Below, piece by piece: positions 32,215 through 41,298 of a stretch of DNA of 64,000 nt. Numbering within the stretch: position 1 is the first letter of the stretch; the number at the start of each line of letters is the position of its first letter. The position numbers were made by a program, and so were the translations under genes. The notes beneath the pieces are model-generated. The model made no database searches. It saw nothing but the letters and a program-made list of their open reading frames with translations, and was not told the origin of the DNA. This DNA comes from Rhizobium sp. Leaf371 (GTDB lineage Bacteria; Pseudomonadota; Alphaproteobacteria; Rhizobiales; Rhizobiaceae): assembly GCF_001424045.1 (NCBI RefSeq), contig NZ_LMQB01000027.1, positions 124,001-188,000 on the forward strand, in the 5' to 3' direction.

Positions 32215-33656
32215 CAGATGCCGACCGCCCCGATCATCACGAGCACCCCGCCCGCAGCCATGGTGGCGATGCTGCGCCAGTCGCGCATGATGAAGACGAC
32301 GGGATCCTCGTGCAGACTGCCGCGCCGGGCGAGCATCCAGATGCGCAGCAGCATGTAGAGGACCATCGGGCAGAGCGGCCAGAGCGCGGCCGGCATGCTG
32401 TACATCTGCTGCATCTCGACGCTGTGGATGTAGAGCGCCAGAACCAGCGCGGATGCGAAGGCGGAGGATATGCCCGCCTGCCCGACCATCTCGAAATCGA
32501 CCTGCATATAGCCGCGTCCCGGAACCTGGGCGCGGGCCTCGCCGCCATGCTCGTCCAGCTCCACATAGCGTTTCACCAAAGCGAGGCTGAGGAAGAAGAA
32601 GATCGAAAAGGCAAGAAGCCAGAAGGACAGCACCGTTTCGGTCGCCGTCGCGCCGGCGATGATCCGGATGGTGTAGAGACCCGCCAGCGTGAAGACATCG
32701 ACGAGAAGTTTTCGCTTGAGAAAGAATGTGTAAGCCGTGGTTATCGCGAGATATATTCCGAGCGTGACGACGAACTCGCCGGGCATTCGCAGCGTCAGTG
32801 CGGCTGCTGCCAGAAGGAGGCTCGCCGCCAGCGCCAGACCGGTCGGCAGGGACATGCGGCCGCTTGCAAGCGGGCGGAAACGCTTTTTCGGATGGCGGCG
32901 GTCGTTCGTCAGGTCGGAGATATCGTTGATGACATAGACGGCCGATGCGAGAAAGCTGAAGGCGAAGAAGGCGATGACCGTGTTGATCAAGGCCGCCCGA
33001 TCGAGGATGTCGTGATCGAGCGCCATCGGCACGGCGATCAGGATATTCTTTGCCCATTGATGGACGCGTATGGATTTCAGCGTGTCTTTGAGCCCGCTCG
33101 TACCGGTCTCCAGATGCTCTGCATCGTGGCGGCGGCGCCAGGCTTCGGCTGCGCGGTCCGGCGCGACGACGATGGCTTTGCGCGCGGCGTCGAACACCGG
33201 GACGTCATCGCGGCTGTTGCCCATGTAGTCGAACCCCGCATCGCCGTAGCGCGCGACCAGTTCCCGGCACTTGCGATGGCGCGTCAGGTTGTGGGTGCGG
33301 GAGGAATGCAGGACTTCGGTGAAGACGCCGGTATGGGCCGCGACATCGAGCGCCACCCGCTCCGCGGCCCCGGTGACGAGCACGACGTCGCGACCGGTCT
33401 CCCGCTCCTGCCGCAGCCGCGCGATCACCTCCGGGCGATAGGGCCAATCGGCACCGGTGCGCCCGGATCGTACGGCGACCTCATGTTTCAGATGCGCCTT
33501 GCCGCGCAGTGCCCAACGAAGGAGCGCGAACACCATCAGCGGATTGCGGAACAGCAAAACGGCGACGCCTTCCCACAGCGTGTCCGCCGCGACGAGCGTC
33601 CCGTCCAGATCGACGCAAAGCGGAACAAGCCGTGTGTCGGTTCGCGCATCCATCAT
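32214..33656 (-). CDS. HAD phosphatase-UbiA prenyltransferase fusion
   Basis: Two-domain membrane protein, 480 residues. Residues 1 to about 185 are a HAD-type hydrolase: the nucleophile motif is VDLDGTLVAADTLW near residue 16, and GNSRDDVPVF is the C-terminal acidic motif. Residues about 190-480 are a UbiA prenyltransferase with many membrane segments and the Asp-rich motif VINDISDLTND near 245. In mycobacteria UbiA (Rv3806c) makes decaprenyl-phosphoryl 5-phosphoribose, and a phosphatase then removes the 5-phosphate; the fusion could do both. It overlaps the DprE1-like gene by 1 base. MM at the start gives two equivalent ATGs. Confidence 0.87.
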   Translation of the reverse strand: MMDARTDTRLVPLCVDLDGTLVAADTLWEGVAVLLFRNPLMVFALLRWALRGKAHLKHEVAVRSGRTGADWPYRPEVIARLRQERETGRDVVLVTGAAERVALDVAAHTGVFTEVLHSSRTHNLTRHRKCRELVARYGDAGFDYMGNSRDDVPVFDAARKAIVVAPDRAAEAWRRRHDAEHLETGTSGLKDTLKSIRVHQWAKNILIAVPMALDHDILDRAALINTVIAFFAFSFLASAVYVINDISDLTNDRRHPKKRFRPLASGRMSLPTGLALAASLLLAAAALTLRMPGEFVVTLGIYLAITTAYTFFLKRKLLVDVFTLAGLYTIRIIAGATATETVLSFWLLAFSIFFFLSLALVKRYVELDEHGGEARAQVPGRGYMQVDFEMVGQAGISSAFASALVLALYIHSVEMQQMYSMPAALWPLCPMVLYMLLRIWMLARRGSLHEDPVVFIMRDWRSIATMAAGGVLVMIGAVGI

Positions 33657-33780
33657 CGCACTCCCGTGTTCTCAGTGCCGGGAAGATGTCATGCGGTGCT
33701 TTCAGAAAAACGAACGGCAGGCCGCACGAAGGCGAGACTTCAATCGGTGGTTAATGAAGAGAAAATCGCTCAGGTTGTAT

Positions 33781-34677
33781 CTATCGCGAGAGGATCCAGT
33801 TGATGGCGTCCCGCCAGTCGGTCATCCGGACCGGCGTGCCGTGCGTTCCCGTTTGAAACAGGACGAAGCGGGTGGGGTAGCCGCCTTTCTTCAAGCGCGT
33901 GTAGAGCGCCGCCTGGTCGTCCGCCCTGTACGTCTTGTCAGCGCTGCCATGGCTGAAGAACATCGGCAGCTTGCGGGCGAAGGCCGCACTTTTGGTGAAA
34001 TCCGGATCGGTTGCGCCGCCCATGACCATCATGCCGGAAAGCTGCTTGACGGCGGTCGCGTTGCGGGAGACGCCCCAGCAGAGGAAGCTGCCCATGGACG
34101 CGCAGGACAGGATGACCGGCCGGCCGGGGGAGCGGCGCGCGACACCATCGATTAGGCCGGCAATATCGGCCGCACCATCCGTGTCGAAGGACCGGGCGCT
34201 CGGCGCATAGTAGACGCCGCCGTTCTCCACCGCGAGGTTCTTCAGCCGGTTGAAATTGCCCCCGAAGGAATAGTCGTTCGCGCCGAGCCGCCGATCCCCG
34301 CCGCGACCGTGAATGAAAATCACCGTGAAGGCTGCCTTCTCCGGCGTCCCGACCCTGAACACGTCGAGCCCGCGCCCGCCGATATCGATCGTCTCGTTTT
34401 CCTGGAAACGCTTGACGCCGAGCGCGACATAGGGGCGCTTGACCCGGCGCTCGGGGACCTCGTCACGGCCATTGATGTCCCGCATCTCGTCATAGTCGAC
34501 CGTCAGCCAGTCGCCACCGTCGCGGGACTCGAGCACGCGCCCATAGGCGAAAAGTTCGTCCTTGAACGGTCGCAATGTATCGGCGCGGGCGCAGCCATGG
34601 GCGAGGACAAAGGCGGCCACCAGACCAACCGCCTTTAAAACGGCAAGGCGTTTAAAAGAAAGTGTGGATCGGGCCAT
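33781..34677 (-). CDS. Exported alpha/beta hydrolase-like protein
   Basis: Product of 298 residues with a probable signal sequence (LAVLKAVGLVAAFVLAHGCARA, cleavage near residue 32) and an alpha/beta hydrolase fold. FIHGRGGDRR is the oxyanion region, CASMGS carries the likely nucleophile S194, D247 sits in HGSADKTY, and H279 in GTHGTP completes the triad. The usual first glycine of the GxSxG elbow is a cysteine (C192). The substrate is unknown. It is divergent from parE and followed on its own strand by the UbiA gene, but a 124-base gap suggests separate expression. Confidence 0.8.
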   Translation of the reverse strand: MARSTLSFKRLAVLKAVGLVAAFVLAHGCARADTLRPFKDELFAYGRVLESRDGGDWLTVDYDEMRDINGRDEVPERRVKRPYVALGVKRFQENETIDIGGRGLDVFRVGTPEKAAFTVIFIHGRGGDRRLGANDYSFGGNFNRLKNLAVENGGVYYAPSARSFDTDGAADIAGLIDGVARRSPGRPVILSCASMGSFLCWGVSRNATAVKQLSGMMVMGGATDPDFTKSAAFARKLPMFFSHGSADKTYRADDQAALYTRLKKGGYPTRFVLFQTGTHGTPVRMTDWRDAINWILSR

Positions 34678-34822
34678 GTTTTGTTCCCTTTTTGATCTCT
34701 TCGGCGCTCTTGGCTCTTTCGCCGCACCCCCGGCCTCTGTATGAAGAGGTGGGCCGGGATCGACAGCCGGCGCCCCGCCCTACAGGATCAGCCGACACAT
34801 CGAAAGACGTTTGACGCACCAG

Positions 34823-36955
34823 ATGACGGACAGCAACGACCTTTTCGCGAACGCAGCGCCCGCTCCTCGGAAGCCTTCGGAAACGAAGCCGCCCGAGCCG
34901 AAGACGCAGGATCTGAAGACGCCGGCCGCCAAAGGCGGCGACGATAAAGCCGGTATCGCGCCCAAGGCGGACGAACCTAGGGCGACGCGGGCTCCGGGAA
35001 CGCCGGCTTCGCAGCTGAAGACGGATACGGGCGACTACAATGCGTCGGCCATCGAGGTGCTCGAGGGGCTCGAGCCGGTTCGTCGCCGGCCCGGCATGTA
35101 TATCGGCGGCACGGACGAAAAGGCGCTGCATCATCTGTTCGCGGAAGTCATCGACAATTCGATGGACGAAGCCGTGGCCGGACATGCCAATTTCATCGAC
35201 GTCCATCTCGATGCCGAGGGATGTCTCGCCGTGACCGACAATGGTCGCGGAATCCCAGTGGAGAACCACCCGAAATTTCCGGGCAAGTCGACCCTCGAAG
35301 TGATCATGACCGTGCTCCATGCCGGCGGCAAGTTCGACAGCAAGGTCTACGAGACCTCCGGCGGTCTCCACGGCGTCGGCGTTTCCGTCGTCAATGCACT
35401 CTCCGACGTGCTGGAGGTCGAGGTTGCGCGGAACAGGCGCCTCTATCGCCAGCGCTTTTCGCGGGGCATCCCCCAGGGTGGTCTCGATGAATTGGGCGAC
35501 GTGCAGAACCGACGCGGGACGCGCGTCCGCTTTCATCCGGATCCCGAGATTTTCGGGCCGCACGCCAAGTTCGAGCCGGCGCGCCTCTTCCGCATGGCAC
35601 GCTCGAAGGCCTATCTCTTCGGCGGCGTCGAAATTCGCTGGTCCTGCGATCCGTCGCTGGTCGAGGGCACGGAGACGCCTGACAAGGCGGTCTTCCACTT
35701 TCCCGGCGGCCTGAAGGATTATCTCAAGGCGACCATGGGCTCCGAGTTCACGGTGACGCGCGAGATCTTCGCCGGCAAGACCGAGAAGACGGGTGGCCAT
35801 GGCGCGCTGGAATGGGCCGTCACCTGGTATGGCGGCGACTCGGTCGTGCACTCCTATTGCAATACGATTCCCACACCCGAGGGCGGCACGCACGAAGCGG
35901 GCCTGCGCATCGCCCTGACCAAGGGTCTCAAGGCCTATGCCGACCTGACGCAGAACAAGCGCGCGGCGATCGTCACCACCGACGACGTGATGATTTCGGC
36001 GGCCGGCATGCTCTCCGTCTTCATCCGCGAGCCGGAATTCGTCGGCCAGACGAAGGACAAGCTCGCCACCGTCGAGGCGCAGCGCATCGTCGAGAACGCG
36101 ATCCGCGATCCCTTCGATCATTTCCTCGCCGGCAATCCACAGGAAGCGGCCAAGCTGCTCGAATGGGTGATCGAGCGCGCCGATGAGCGCGTCCGGCGCC
36201 GCAAGGAAAAGGAAGTCACACGCAAGAGCGCGGTGCGCAAGCTGCGCCTGCCGGGCAAGCTTGCAGACTGCTCGCAAAACTCCGCCCTGGGCGCCGAACT
36301 CTTCATCGTCGAGGGCGATTCGGCCGGCGGCTCGGCCAAGCAGGCGCGCAACCGTTCCAACCAGGCGATCCTGCCGCTGCGCGGCAAGATCCTGAACGTC
36401 GCCAGTGCCGGCCGCGAGAAGCTGGGGGCGAACCAGCAGATCTCGGATCTCGTCCAGGCGCTCGGCTGCGGGACGCGGTCGAAATATCGGCAGGAAGACC
36501 TTCGCTACGACAGGGTCATCGTCATGACCGATGCCGATGTCGATGGCGCGCATATCGCCTCGCTGCTGATCACCTTCTTCTATCAGGAGATGCCGGAGCT
36601 CATTCGTGGCGGTCATCTCTATCTTGCTGTGCCGCCGCTCTACCGGATGACGCAGGGCGCGAAGACACTTTACGCCCGCGACGATCTGCACCGGGTCGAA
36701 TTGATGGAGAAAGAATTCACCGGACGCGGCAAGGTCGAGATCGGACGCTTCAAGGGCCTCGGCGAAATGATGCCAGCCCAGTTGAAGGAAACGACGATGG
36801 ACCCGTCGAAGCGGACGCTTCTCAAGGTCTCGATCGACGAGATCGATTTCGAGGGAACGCGCGACGCCGTCGACAATCTCATGGGCACCAAGCCAGAAGC
36901 CCGCTTCCGGTTCATCCAGGAGCGCGCCGTCTTCGCCGAGAACCTCGACATCTGA
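34823..36955 (+). CDS. parE: DNA topoisomerase IV subunit B
   Basis: ATPase subunit of topoisomerase IV, which decatenates daughter chromosomes. The 710-residue product has a low-complexity N-terminal extension of about 70 residues rich in Pro, Lys and Glu. The GHKL ATPase domain then shows EVIDNSMDEAVAG and VTDNGRGIPV, followed by GGKFDSKVYETSGGLHGVGVSVV. The TOPRIM segment is FIVEGDSAGGSAKQARNR. The length and the KQARNR form fit ParE rather than GyrB. A TTG four codons upstream (34811) is another possible start. It is on the plus strand, divergent from the hydrolase. Confidence 0.95.
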   Translation: MTDSNDLFANAAPAPRKPSETKPPEPKTQDLKTPAAKGGDDKAGIAPKADEPRATRAPGTPASQLKTDTGDYNASAIEVLEGLEPVRRRPGMYIGGTDEKALHHLFAEVIDNSMDEAVAGHANFIDVHLDAEGCLAVTDNGRGIPVENHPKFPGKSTLEVIMTVLHAGGKFDSKVYETSGGLHGVGVSVVNALSDVLEVEVARNRRLYRQRFSRGIPQGGLDELGDVQNRRGTRVRFHPDPEIFGPHAKFEPARLFRMARSKAYLFGGVEIRWSCDPSLVEGTETPDKAVFHFPGGLKDYLKATMGSEFTVTREIFAGKTEKTGGHGALEWAVTWYGGDSVVHSYCNTIPTPEGGTHEAGLRIALTKGLKAYADLTQNKRAAIVTTDDVMISAAGMLSVFIREPEFVGQTKDKLATVEAQRIVENAIRDPFDHFLAGNPQEAAKLLEWVIERADERVRRRKEKEVTRKSAVRKLRLPGKLADCSQNSALGAELFIVEGDSAGGSAKQARNRSNQAILPLRGKILNVASAGREKLGANQQISDLVQALGCGTRSKYRQEDLRYDRVIVMTDADVDGAHIASLLITFFYQEMPELIRGGHLYLAVPPLYRMTQGAKTLYARDDLHRVELMEKEFTGRGKVEIGRFKGLGEMMPAQLKETTMDPSKRTLLKVSIDEIDFEGTRDAVDNLMGTKPEARFRFIQERAVFAENLDI

Positions 36956-37015
36956 CGATGTCTGGCCGTGGGCTTCGCCGCAGCCGGGGATTGATCGAGA
37001 CAGCGGAAAGGTGCG

Positions 37016-37474
37016 TCAGACGACGCTCTTCTCCATGAAGAGGCTGAGCGGATCGGGCATGTAGCTCCCGAACGGCTCGATATCGCGATAGCCGGCCTTG
37101 CGATACAGGCTGATGGCTTCCGGTTGGTAAATTCCGGTTTCCAGCCGGACGGTCGTCAGGCCGGTGTCCCGGGCCGTCTGCTCGATCGCGTCCAGGAGCG
37201 CCCGCCCTGCCCGCATGCCGCGCGCCTTGGGATCGACGAACATCCGCTTGATCTCGCCGCTCCCGTCACCGGCCGCCACCAGCGCGCAACATCCGACGAC
37301 GACGCCGTCGTGCCGCGCGACGAGAAAAGAGACCTCGGGTTTTTCCAACGTTTCCAGATCGACCAGATGATTGCTTTCCGCCGGATAAAGCGACTGTGCG
37401 TAGGCATCCGACTGGTGGAGGAGCTCGATGACCTCCGGCTGGCGAGGGGCTTCTTGTCGAATATTGACGGTCAC
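37016..37474 (-). CDS. GNAT-family acetyltransferase
   Basis: N-acetyltransferase of about 152 residues: VSFLVARHDGVVVGCCALV, IKRMFVDPKARGMRAGRALL (acetyl-CoA loop), TTVRLETGIYQPEAISLYRKAGY. Substrate unknown. The chosen start is a GTG (37474, VTVNIRQE) because the frame further upstream is poor in hydrophobic order and unlike the family; an AGGA lies 12 bases before it. It converges on parE with about 60 bases between stops. Confidence 0.82.
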   Translation of the reverse strand: MTVNIRQEAPRQPEVIELLHQSDAYAQSLYPAESNHLVDLETLEKPEVSFLVARHDGVVVGCCALVAAGDGSGEIKRMFVDPKARGMRAGRALLDAIEQTARDTGLTTVRLETGIYQPEAISLYRKAGYRDIEPFGSYMPDPLSLFMEKSVV

Positions 37475-37683
37475 TTGGCGGGATATCCTGAGAAAAAGAA
37501 TCGGCGGATCAAAGGGCACGCATCGAAGGAGATGTGTGTTCCTACACCGATTCCCGCGAGGATTCAGCCGTGCCGCGGCAAAGGGGCGACGGAGGCAGCG
37601 AACGAGCGCGACGAGCCGCGTTTTGGAGAAGCACGCCACAATTTCGAGCCAAGGTCTGTTTACCGTCTTCTTGAATACAGGAG

Positions 37684-38175
37684 ATGAGACAGATCATGGT
37701 CAGTGCAGCCCTCGTCGTAATGACGATCCTCGGATGCGACGATAGCGTCAGTCAGTGCCACTATGTCGATACCGTGAAAGGGTCCTGGGAGACGGTCGCT
37801 GCCTGTGACGACCAGTCCCAGAAGAAACTGCCGGCCTACACGAATGCCAGCTATCCCGTGATCGTCGCCATGTGCGAGAAGACGGTGGACGCGCCGATCG
37901 CCGCCGCGGCCGAAAGCGACATCGTCGCTCCGCCGGCAACGCCGCCGGTCACGCCCGCCCCTTCGACGTTACCGGCCGTGACCACGGCCGAAACACCGCC
38001 GGCACCACCCGCGGCCAATGGCGAGGCCGCCGCACGCAAGCCTTTGCCCGAGCGGGCCTATGCGATGATCCGCGGTGTGCTGCCGGATGGCCAGAAGATC
38101 CGCCATGCCATCTCCGTTCCCGTTCATTACATCGGCGATGGCTATTCCTGGGTTGCGACGCGCATCGCGCGGTGA
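37684..38175 (+). CDS. Hypothetical exported or lipoprotein, Pro/Ala-rich middle
   Basis: Product of 163 residues that I do not recognise. It starts with a short hydrophobic segment (VSAALVVMTILGC); a Cys at residue 18 could be a lipobox, giving an outer-surface protein. Four cysteines fall in residues 18-64, one group in a DDQSQKKLPAYTNA context. A Pro/Ala/Thr-rich linker (about 75-120) leads to a C-terminal GVLPDGQKIRHAISVP segment. A second ATG at 37696 is possible. It stands alone between the convergent GNAT gene and the convergent DUF2336 gene. Confidence 0.65.
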   Translation: MRQIMVSAALVVMTILGCDDSVSQCHYVDTVKGSWETVAACDDQSQKKLPAYTNASYPVIVAMCEKTVDAPIAAAAESDIVAPPATPPVTPAPSTLPAVTTAETPPAPPAANGEAAARKPLPERAYAMIRGVLPDGQKIRHAISVPVHYIGDGYSWVATRIAR

Positions 38176-38215
38176 GGCGTGTATCAATCGGCCCGACTGC
38201 GAACGCCTGTCGGCT

Positions 38216-39343
38216 TCAGGCCGCCTGTCGCGCAGCGACGTTCGCATAGTCGCGAGCGAAGCGCCGCTGTTCGGCAATCGCGAGTTTCTCGACGCATTCC
38301 GAAAGACCGGAACTGTCTGCCGTGTGGCGAAGGCGCTGGACGAGGACGGAGGCAATGGAGGCTGCCGGAATATGGCTGCCCTGCCGACGCTCCCGGCGCC
38401 AGATCAGGATGGCCTCGGCGAAGAGCGTGCTGACGTCGCGGCCGAGCCCCCCCTTTTCGAACAAAGCCTGGAGCGCTTGCGTCCGACCGTCCGATAGGAT
38501 GGAGCGGACCCGCTTTCCGCCGACACGGGTCAGGTCTTCGATGGCGGTTGCGAAAAAATCGATGCGTCCGTGGCAAAGCGCGTTGACGAGCAAGGCCGGT
38601 GTCAGGCGCCCCGTGACCCGGAGTTCCTCCACAAGACCCCTGATGTCGGCATCTTCAACCATGCCCGCCATGTCGATGGCGGCCGTCTCGCAAGCCTGTC
38701 GCGCGACCCGCTGAAGGCGTTCTGCACCGATGACGGCCTGGAGAAAGGCCGTGCCGTTGAGCGCGGCGCCAACCTGCTCGACCAGCACCTGGCGGGCATC
38801 GGCGGGCAGGTCTTCGCGTTCCAAAAGCAGGTTGCGGATGCTGCACACATCGCCCAGACGATCGGCGAGGCGCTTCAAGGTTCGGCGGGACAGGTCGGCT
38901 GCCGTGTTTTCAAGGAGGATCATGACCTCAGGCACGCCGCCGACCTCGCCGATGGCAGCGGCCACCCCACGCGACACCAGCCTGCGGGAGGCGATGAAGG
39001 CGCGCAGTTCCGCTGTTCCCCGCGCCGCAAGGTCGATCAGGTCGTCATCCGAAAGGACGGGCGAGCGGGTGGCGACGGCAAAGGCGATTTCCGGCTGGTC
39101 TTGGGCCAGCGACAGGATGATCGAGCGGGGCGCTTCCGGCGCCGCGGCGAGAGCTTCGGCCAGGGCCAGTCGAACCTTTGGCGACGGATCATCCAGCAGA
39201 AAGGTCATGGCCATGTCGGCCGCGTGCCGGTCGATCCTGTCGCCGTCCTTGGCGCAATACGCGCGTGCGAGTGCGCTTGCGGCGCGGGCGCGGTCCGTCG
39301 CCTTGGCGGTTTCGACCCAGCGAAGAAATGCTTGTATGATCAC
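38216..39343 (-). CDS. DUF2336 family protein
   Basis: About 375 residues, helical throughout, matching the DUF2336 family of alphaproteobacteria. Repeats of HEAT-like character appear, e.g. MTFLLDDPSPKVRLALAEALA and RSIILSLAQDQPEIAFAVATRS. The chosen start is GTG (39343, VIIQAFLRWVETAK); the frame continues upstream over the divergent gene and was rejected there. No catalytic motif is visible. Some DUF2336 proteins are linked to cell-cycle or polar signalling; that is not evident here. It is divergent from the gene at 39419, with only 75 bases between starts. Confidence 0.75.
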   Translation of the reverse strand: MIIQAFLRWVETAKATDRARAASALARAYCAKDGDRIDRHAADMAMTFLLDDPSPKVRLALAEALAAAPEAPRSIILSLAQDQPEIAFAVATRSPVLSDDDLIDLAARGTAELRAFIASRRLVSRGVAAAIGEVGGVPEVMILLENTAADLSRRTLKRLADRLGDVCSIRNLLLEREDLPADARQVLVEQVGAALNGTAFLQAVIGAERLQRVARQACETAAIDMAGMVEDADIRGLVEELRVTGRLTPALLVNALCHGRIDFFATAIEDLTRVGGKRVRSILSDGRTQALQALFEKGGLGRDVSTLFAEAILIWRRERRQGSHIPAASIASVLVQRLRHTADSSGLSECVEKLAIAEQRRFARDYANVAARQAA

Positions 39344-39418
39344 CGACGCCCCACTACGCAAAACGGTCAGATGCTGATGCCATGATGGTAAGCGGGAAAC
39401 GTTTAAGATTGGTTCACC

Positions 39419-40081
39419 ATGTCGATTAACGCTCATGAAACCGGGCCGATCGTGTTTCTCGATGCGACAGAGGCGATGCCGGGCCCCTGCTTTGCCCTCG
39501 TCCATCGCTGGCAAGCCGAGGTTTGCGCTGCGCGACCGCAGCGTCTGCTCCTGTCGCTCGATCTCGATCACCTCGAAACGGACGGCTGCGCGGCGCTGTT
39601 CGATCGCGTGCAACCGTCCGGGATTTTGCTGACGGGATGCCGCGGACGCGCCGATCTTCAGGCGGCCGACGTCGCCCTCGGGGTCATCGAAGCGGAAACG
39701 GGGCGCGCCGCCGGCAGCCTGTCGATCGTCGCCGTCTTCGGCGCGGCATCCGCATCCTTTCTCGGCGCGGATCGTCTTGCGGGCGGGTCGCCCCGCCTGA
39801 TTGCCATCGTCCTGGACGAAGACGCGCTGGCCGCCGCGATCGGCCTGTCGCCGGAGACGGCACGGTCGCTGTCGCCGGCGATCCTGCTGGCGCGCGGCAC
39901 AATGACGCTTCAGGCCGCCGATGTCGGCGTGCCCTGCTTCTGGTCCCTGCCCTCCGGTGAAACGGATGGCTATGCGCTGAAACGCCTGCGGGATGCCGCC
40001 GTTCAGCAGGGTTTTCGGGATGTGGTGGTCGGGACCCCTGCCCATTGGGTGGCGTTCGGACAAGCCGAGCGCCGGAACTGA
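39419..40081 (+). CDS. Possible CitE/HpcH-HpaI-like protein, uncertain function
   Basis: Product of 220 residues with the look of a small alpha/beta barrel: short beta-strands such as GPIVFLDATEAMP, LLLSLDLDHLETDG, SLSIVAVFGAASASFLGA and RLIAIVLDEDALAAAIGL, ending with GFRDVVVGTPAHWVAFGQ. This recalls the HpcH/HpaI/CitE aldolase-lyase family, but I see no secure metal-binding pair of Glu/Asp. The function is open. It shares a divergent promoter region with the DUF2336 gene and its 3' end is 19 bases from the convergent flavin reductase gene. Confidence 0.65.
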   Translation: MSINAHETGPIVFLDATEAMPGPCFALVHRWQAEVCAARPQRLLLSLDLDHLETDGCAALFDRVQPSGILLTGCRGRADLQAADVALGVIEAETGRAAGSLSIVAVFGAASASFLGADRLAGGSPRLIAIVLDEDALAAAIGLSPETARSLSPAILLARGTMTLQAADVGVPCFWSLPSGETDGYALKRLRDAAVQQGFRDVVVGTPAHWVAFGQAERRN

Positions 40082-40100
40082 CGAGACGGGGCAAAGGCGC

Positions 40101-40703
40101 TCAGCGCTGGGGCCGAATCAGTTCGAAGACATCTCCAGCATCGGCATAGTCCATGTAGCCGAGGCGGCCGACCGGTCGCACCTTGGCCATGTCGAAGCGC
40201 CCGTCGCGCAGGGCGTCCGCGCGGATGTGGATGCCGACCACCTCGCCGATGACGACATGGTTTTCGGCAGGCTCTCCGGACAAGGTCGTCGGCCGGAACA
40301 TCTCCGTCATCCGGCATTCGAGCGCGGCATAGGCTTCGCCCACGAAGGGCGCCTCGACAAGGGTGCCATCCACCGGCGTCAGTCCGGCCGCATCGAATTC
40401 GCTCTCTCCGTGCGGCAGCGGTGCCGAGGAGCGGTTCATCGGATCGACCAGATCGCGGCTGACGAAGCTTGCCGTGAAGACGCCGGTCTCCTCGATATTG
40501 CGGACGCTGTCCTTCCATCCCGATGACGAGAACATGACCATCTTCGGCACATCGCTAATGGCGTTGAAGAAGGAATACGGCGCGAGGTTGAGGCTGCCGT
40601 CCTTCGATCGCGTGCCGATCCAGCCGATCGGACGCGGCGAGACGATGGCCTTGAAAGGATCGTGCGGCAGGCCGTGGGCATTGGTGTCGGTGGTGTAGAA
40701 CAT
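40101..40703 (-). CDS. Flavin reductase-like domain protein
   Basis: Product of 200 residues in the flavin reductase / FMN-binding split-barrel family: FKAIVSPRPIGWIGT, NLAPYSFFNAISDVPKMVMFSS, FTASFVSRDLVDPMN, ALECRMTEMFRP and HVVIGEVVGIH. Members bind FMN and reduce flavin or use it for monooxygenation. The frame runs 55 codons further upstream; the start MFYTTDTNAHG fits the family better. It follows the nitroreductase gene by 10 bases on the same strand, a sensible redox pairing. Confidence 0.85.
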   Translation of the reverse strand: MFYTTDTNAHGLPHDPFKAIVSPRPIGWIGTRSKDGSLNLAPYSFFNAISDVPKMVMFSSSGWKDSVRNIEETGVFTASFVSRDLVDPMNRSSAPLPHGESEFDAAGLTPVDGTLVEAPFVGEAYAALECRMTEMFRPTTLSGEPAENHVVIGEVVGIHIRADALRDGRFDMAKVRPVGRLGYMDYADAGDVFELIRPQR

Positions 40704-40713
40704 CGGCCAGGCC

Positions 40714-41298
40714 TCACGCGTCGTTGCCGACCCAGGTGACGATGTCGGACAGGGCCGGACGCGGGCGCTCCGTCGGCGGCACCTGCGGCGAACCGATATG
40801 AATGAAGCCCGCGACCTTTTCACCGTCACGAATGCCGAGAACCGGATAGGCCCGCTGGTCGAACGCAAACCATTCGCTCAGCCAGTTCGAGCAATAGCCG
40901 AGCGCATTGGCGGCCATCAGCAGGTTGAGGCATACGGCACCGGCCGACATGATCTGCTCCCATTCCGGCACTTTGAAATGCGGCGCCGCCGTGCTGACGA
41001 CGGCAATGACCACGGGGGCGCGGGTCAATCGCGTGTTCTCGACCTTGATCATTTCCTCGGACAGGTCGGGCTTTGCCTCCAGCGCCAGACGGGCAAGCTG
41101 CGCGCTGATGCGGCCGCGCTCTTCGCCGCGATAGACGATGAAGCGCCACGGCGCGAGCTTGCCATGGTCTGGCACGCGTGATGCGAGCGTCAGCATTTCC
41201 TCCATTTCGGCCTGGCCGGGACCGGGCTCGCACATCTGGAAGGCGGGAATGGAGCGGCGTGTCGCCAGATAATCCTTGAGGCCGGGAGCTGTCGTCAT
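40714..41298 (-). CDS. Nitroreductase family protein (YdjA-like)
   Basis: FMN-dependent nitroreductase of 194 residues: [12 protein letters not shown] near the N terminus binds FMN phosphate, then [48 protein letters not shown] and [17 protein letters not shown]. It resembles the minimal YdjA group. Substrate unknown. The frame extends 32 codons upstream, but the chosen start ([11 protein letters not shown]) gives normal length. It is upstream of, and likely co-transcribed with, the flavin reductase gene. Confidence 0.88.
   Translation of the reverse strand: MTTAPGLKDYLATRRSIPAFQMCEPGPGQAEMEEMLTLASRVPDHGKLAPWRFIVYRGEERGRISAQLARLALEAKPDLSEEMIKVENTRLTRAPVVIAVVSTAAPHFKVPEWEQIMSAGAVCLNLLMAANALGYCSNWLSEWFAFDQRAYPVLGIRDGEKVAGFIHIGSPQVPPTERPRPALSDIVTWVGNDA

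Noticed and set aside
30877-33057. Extended start for the DprE1-like gene, giving a 726-residue protein
   Set aside because: The extra 280 codons overlap the UbiA gene in another frame and have no domain; the ATG at 32214 overlaps the UbiA stop exactly.
34652-36691. Long open frame on the minus strand (nearly 680 codons) under parE
   Set aside because: parE on the plus strand is certain from its motifs; the minus product is rich in Arg and Ala with no recognisable domain.
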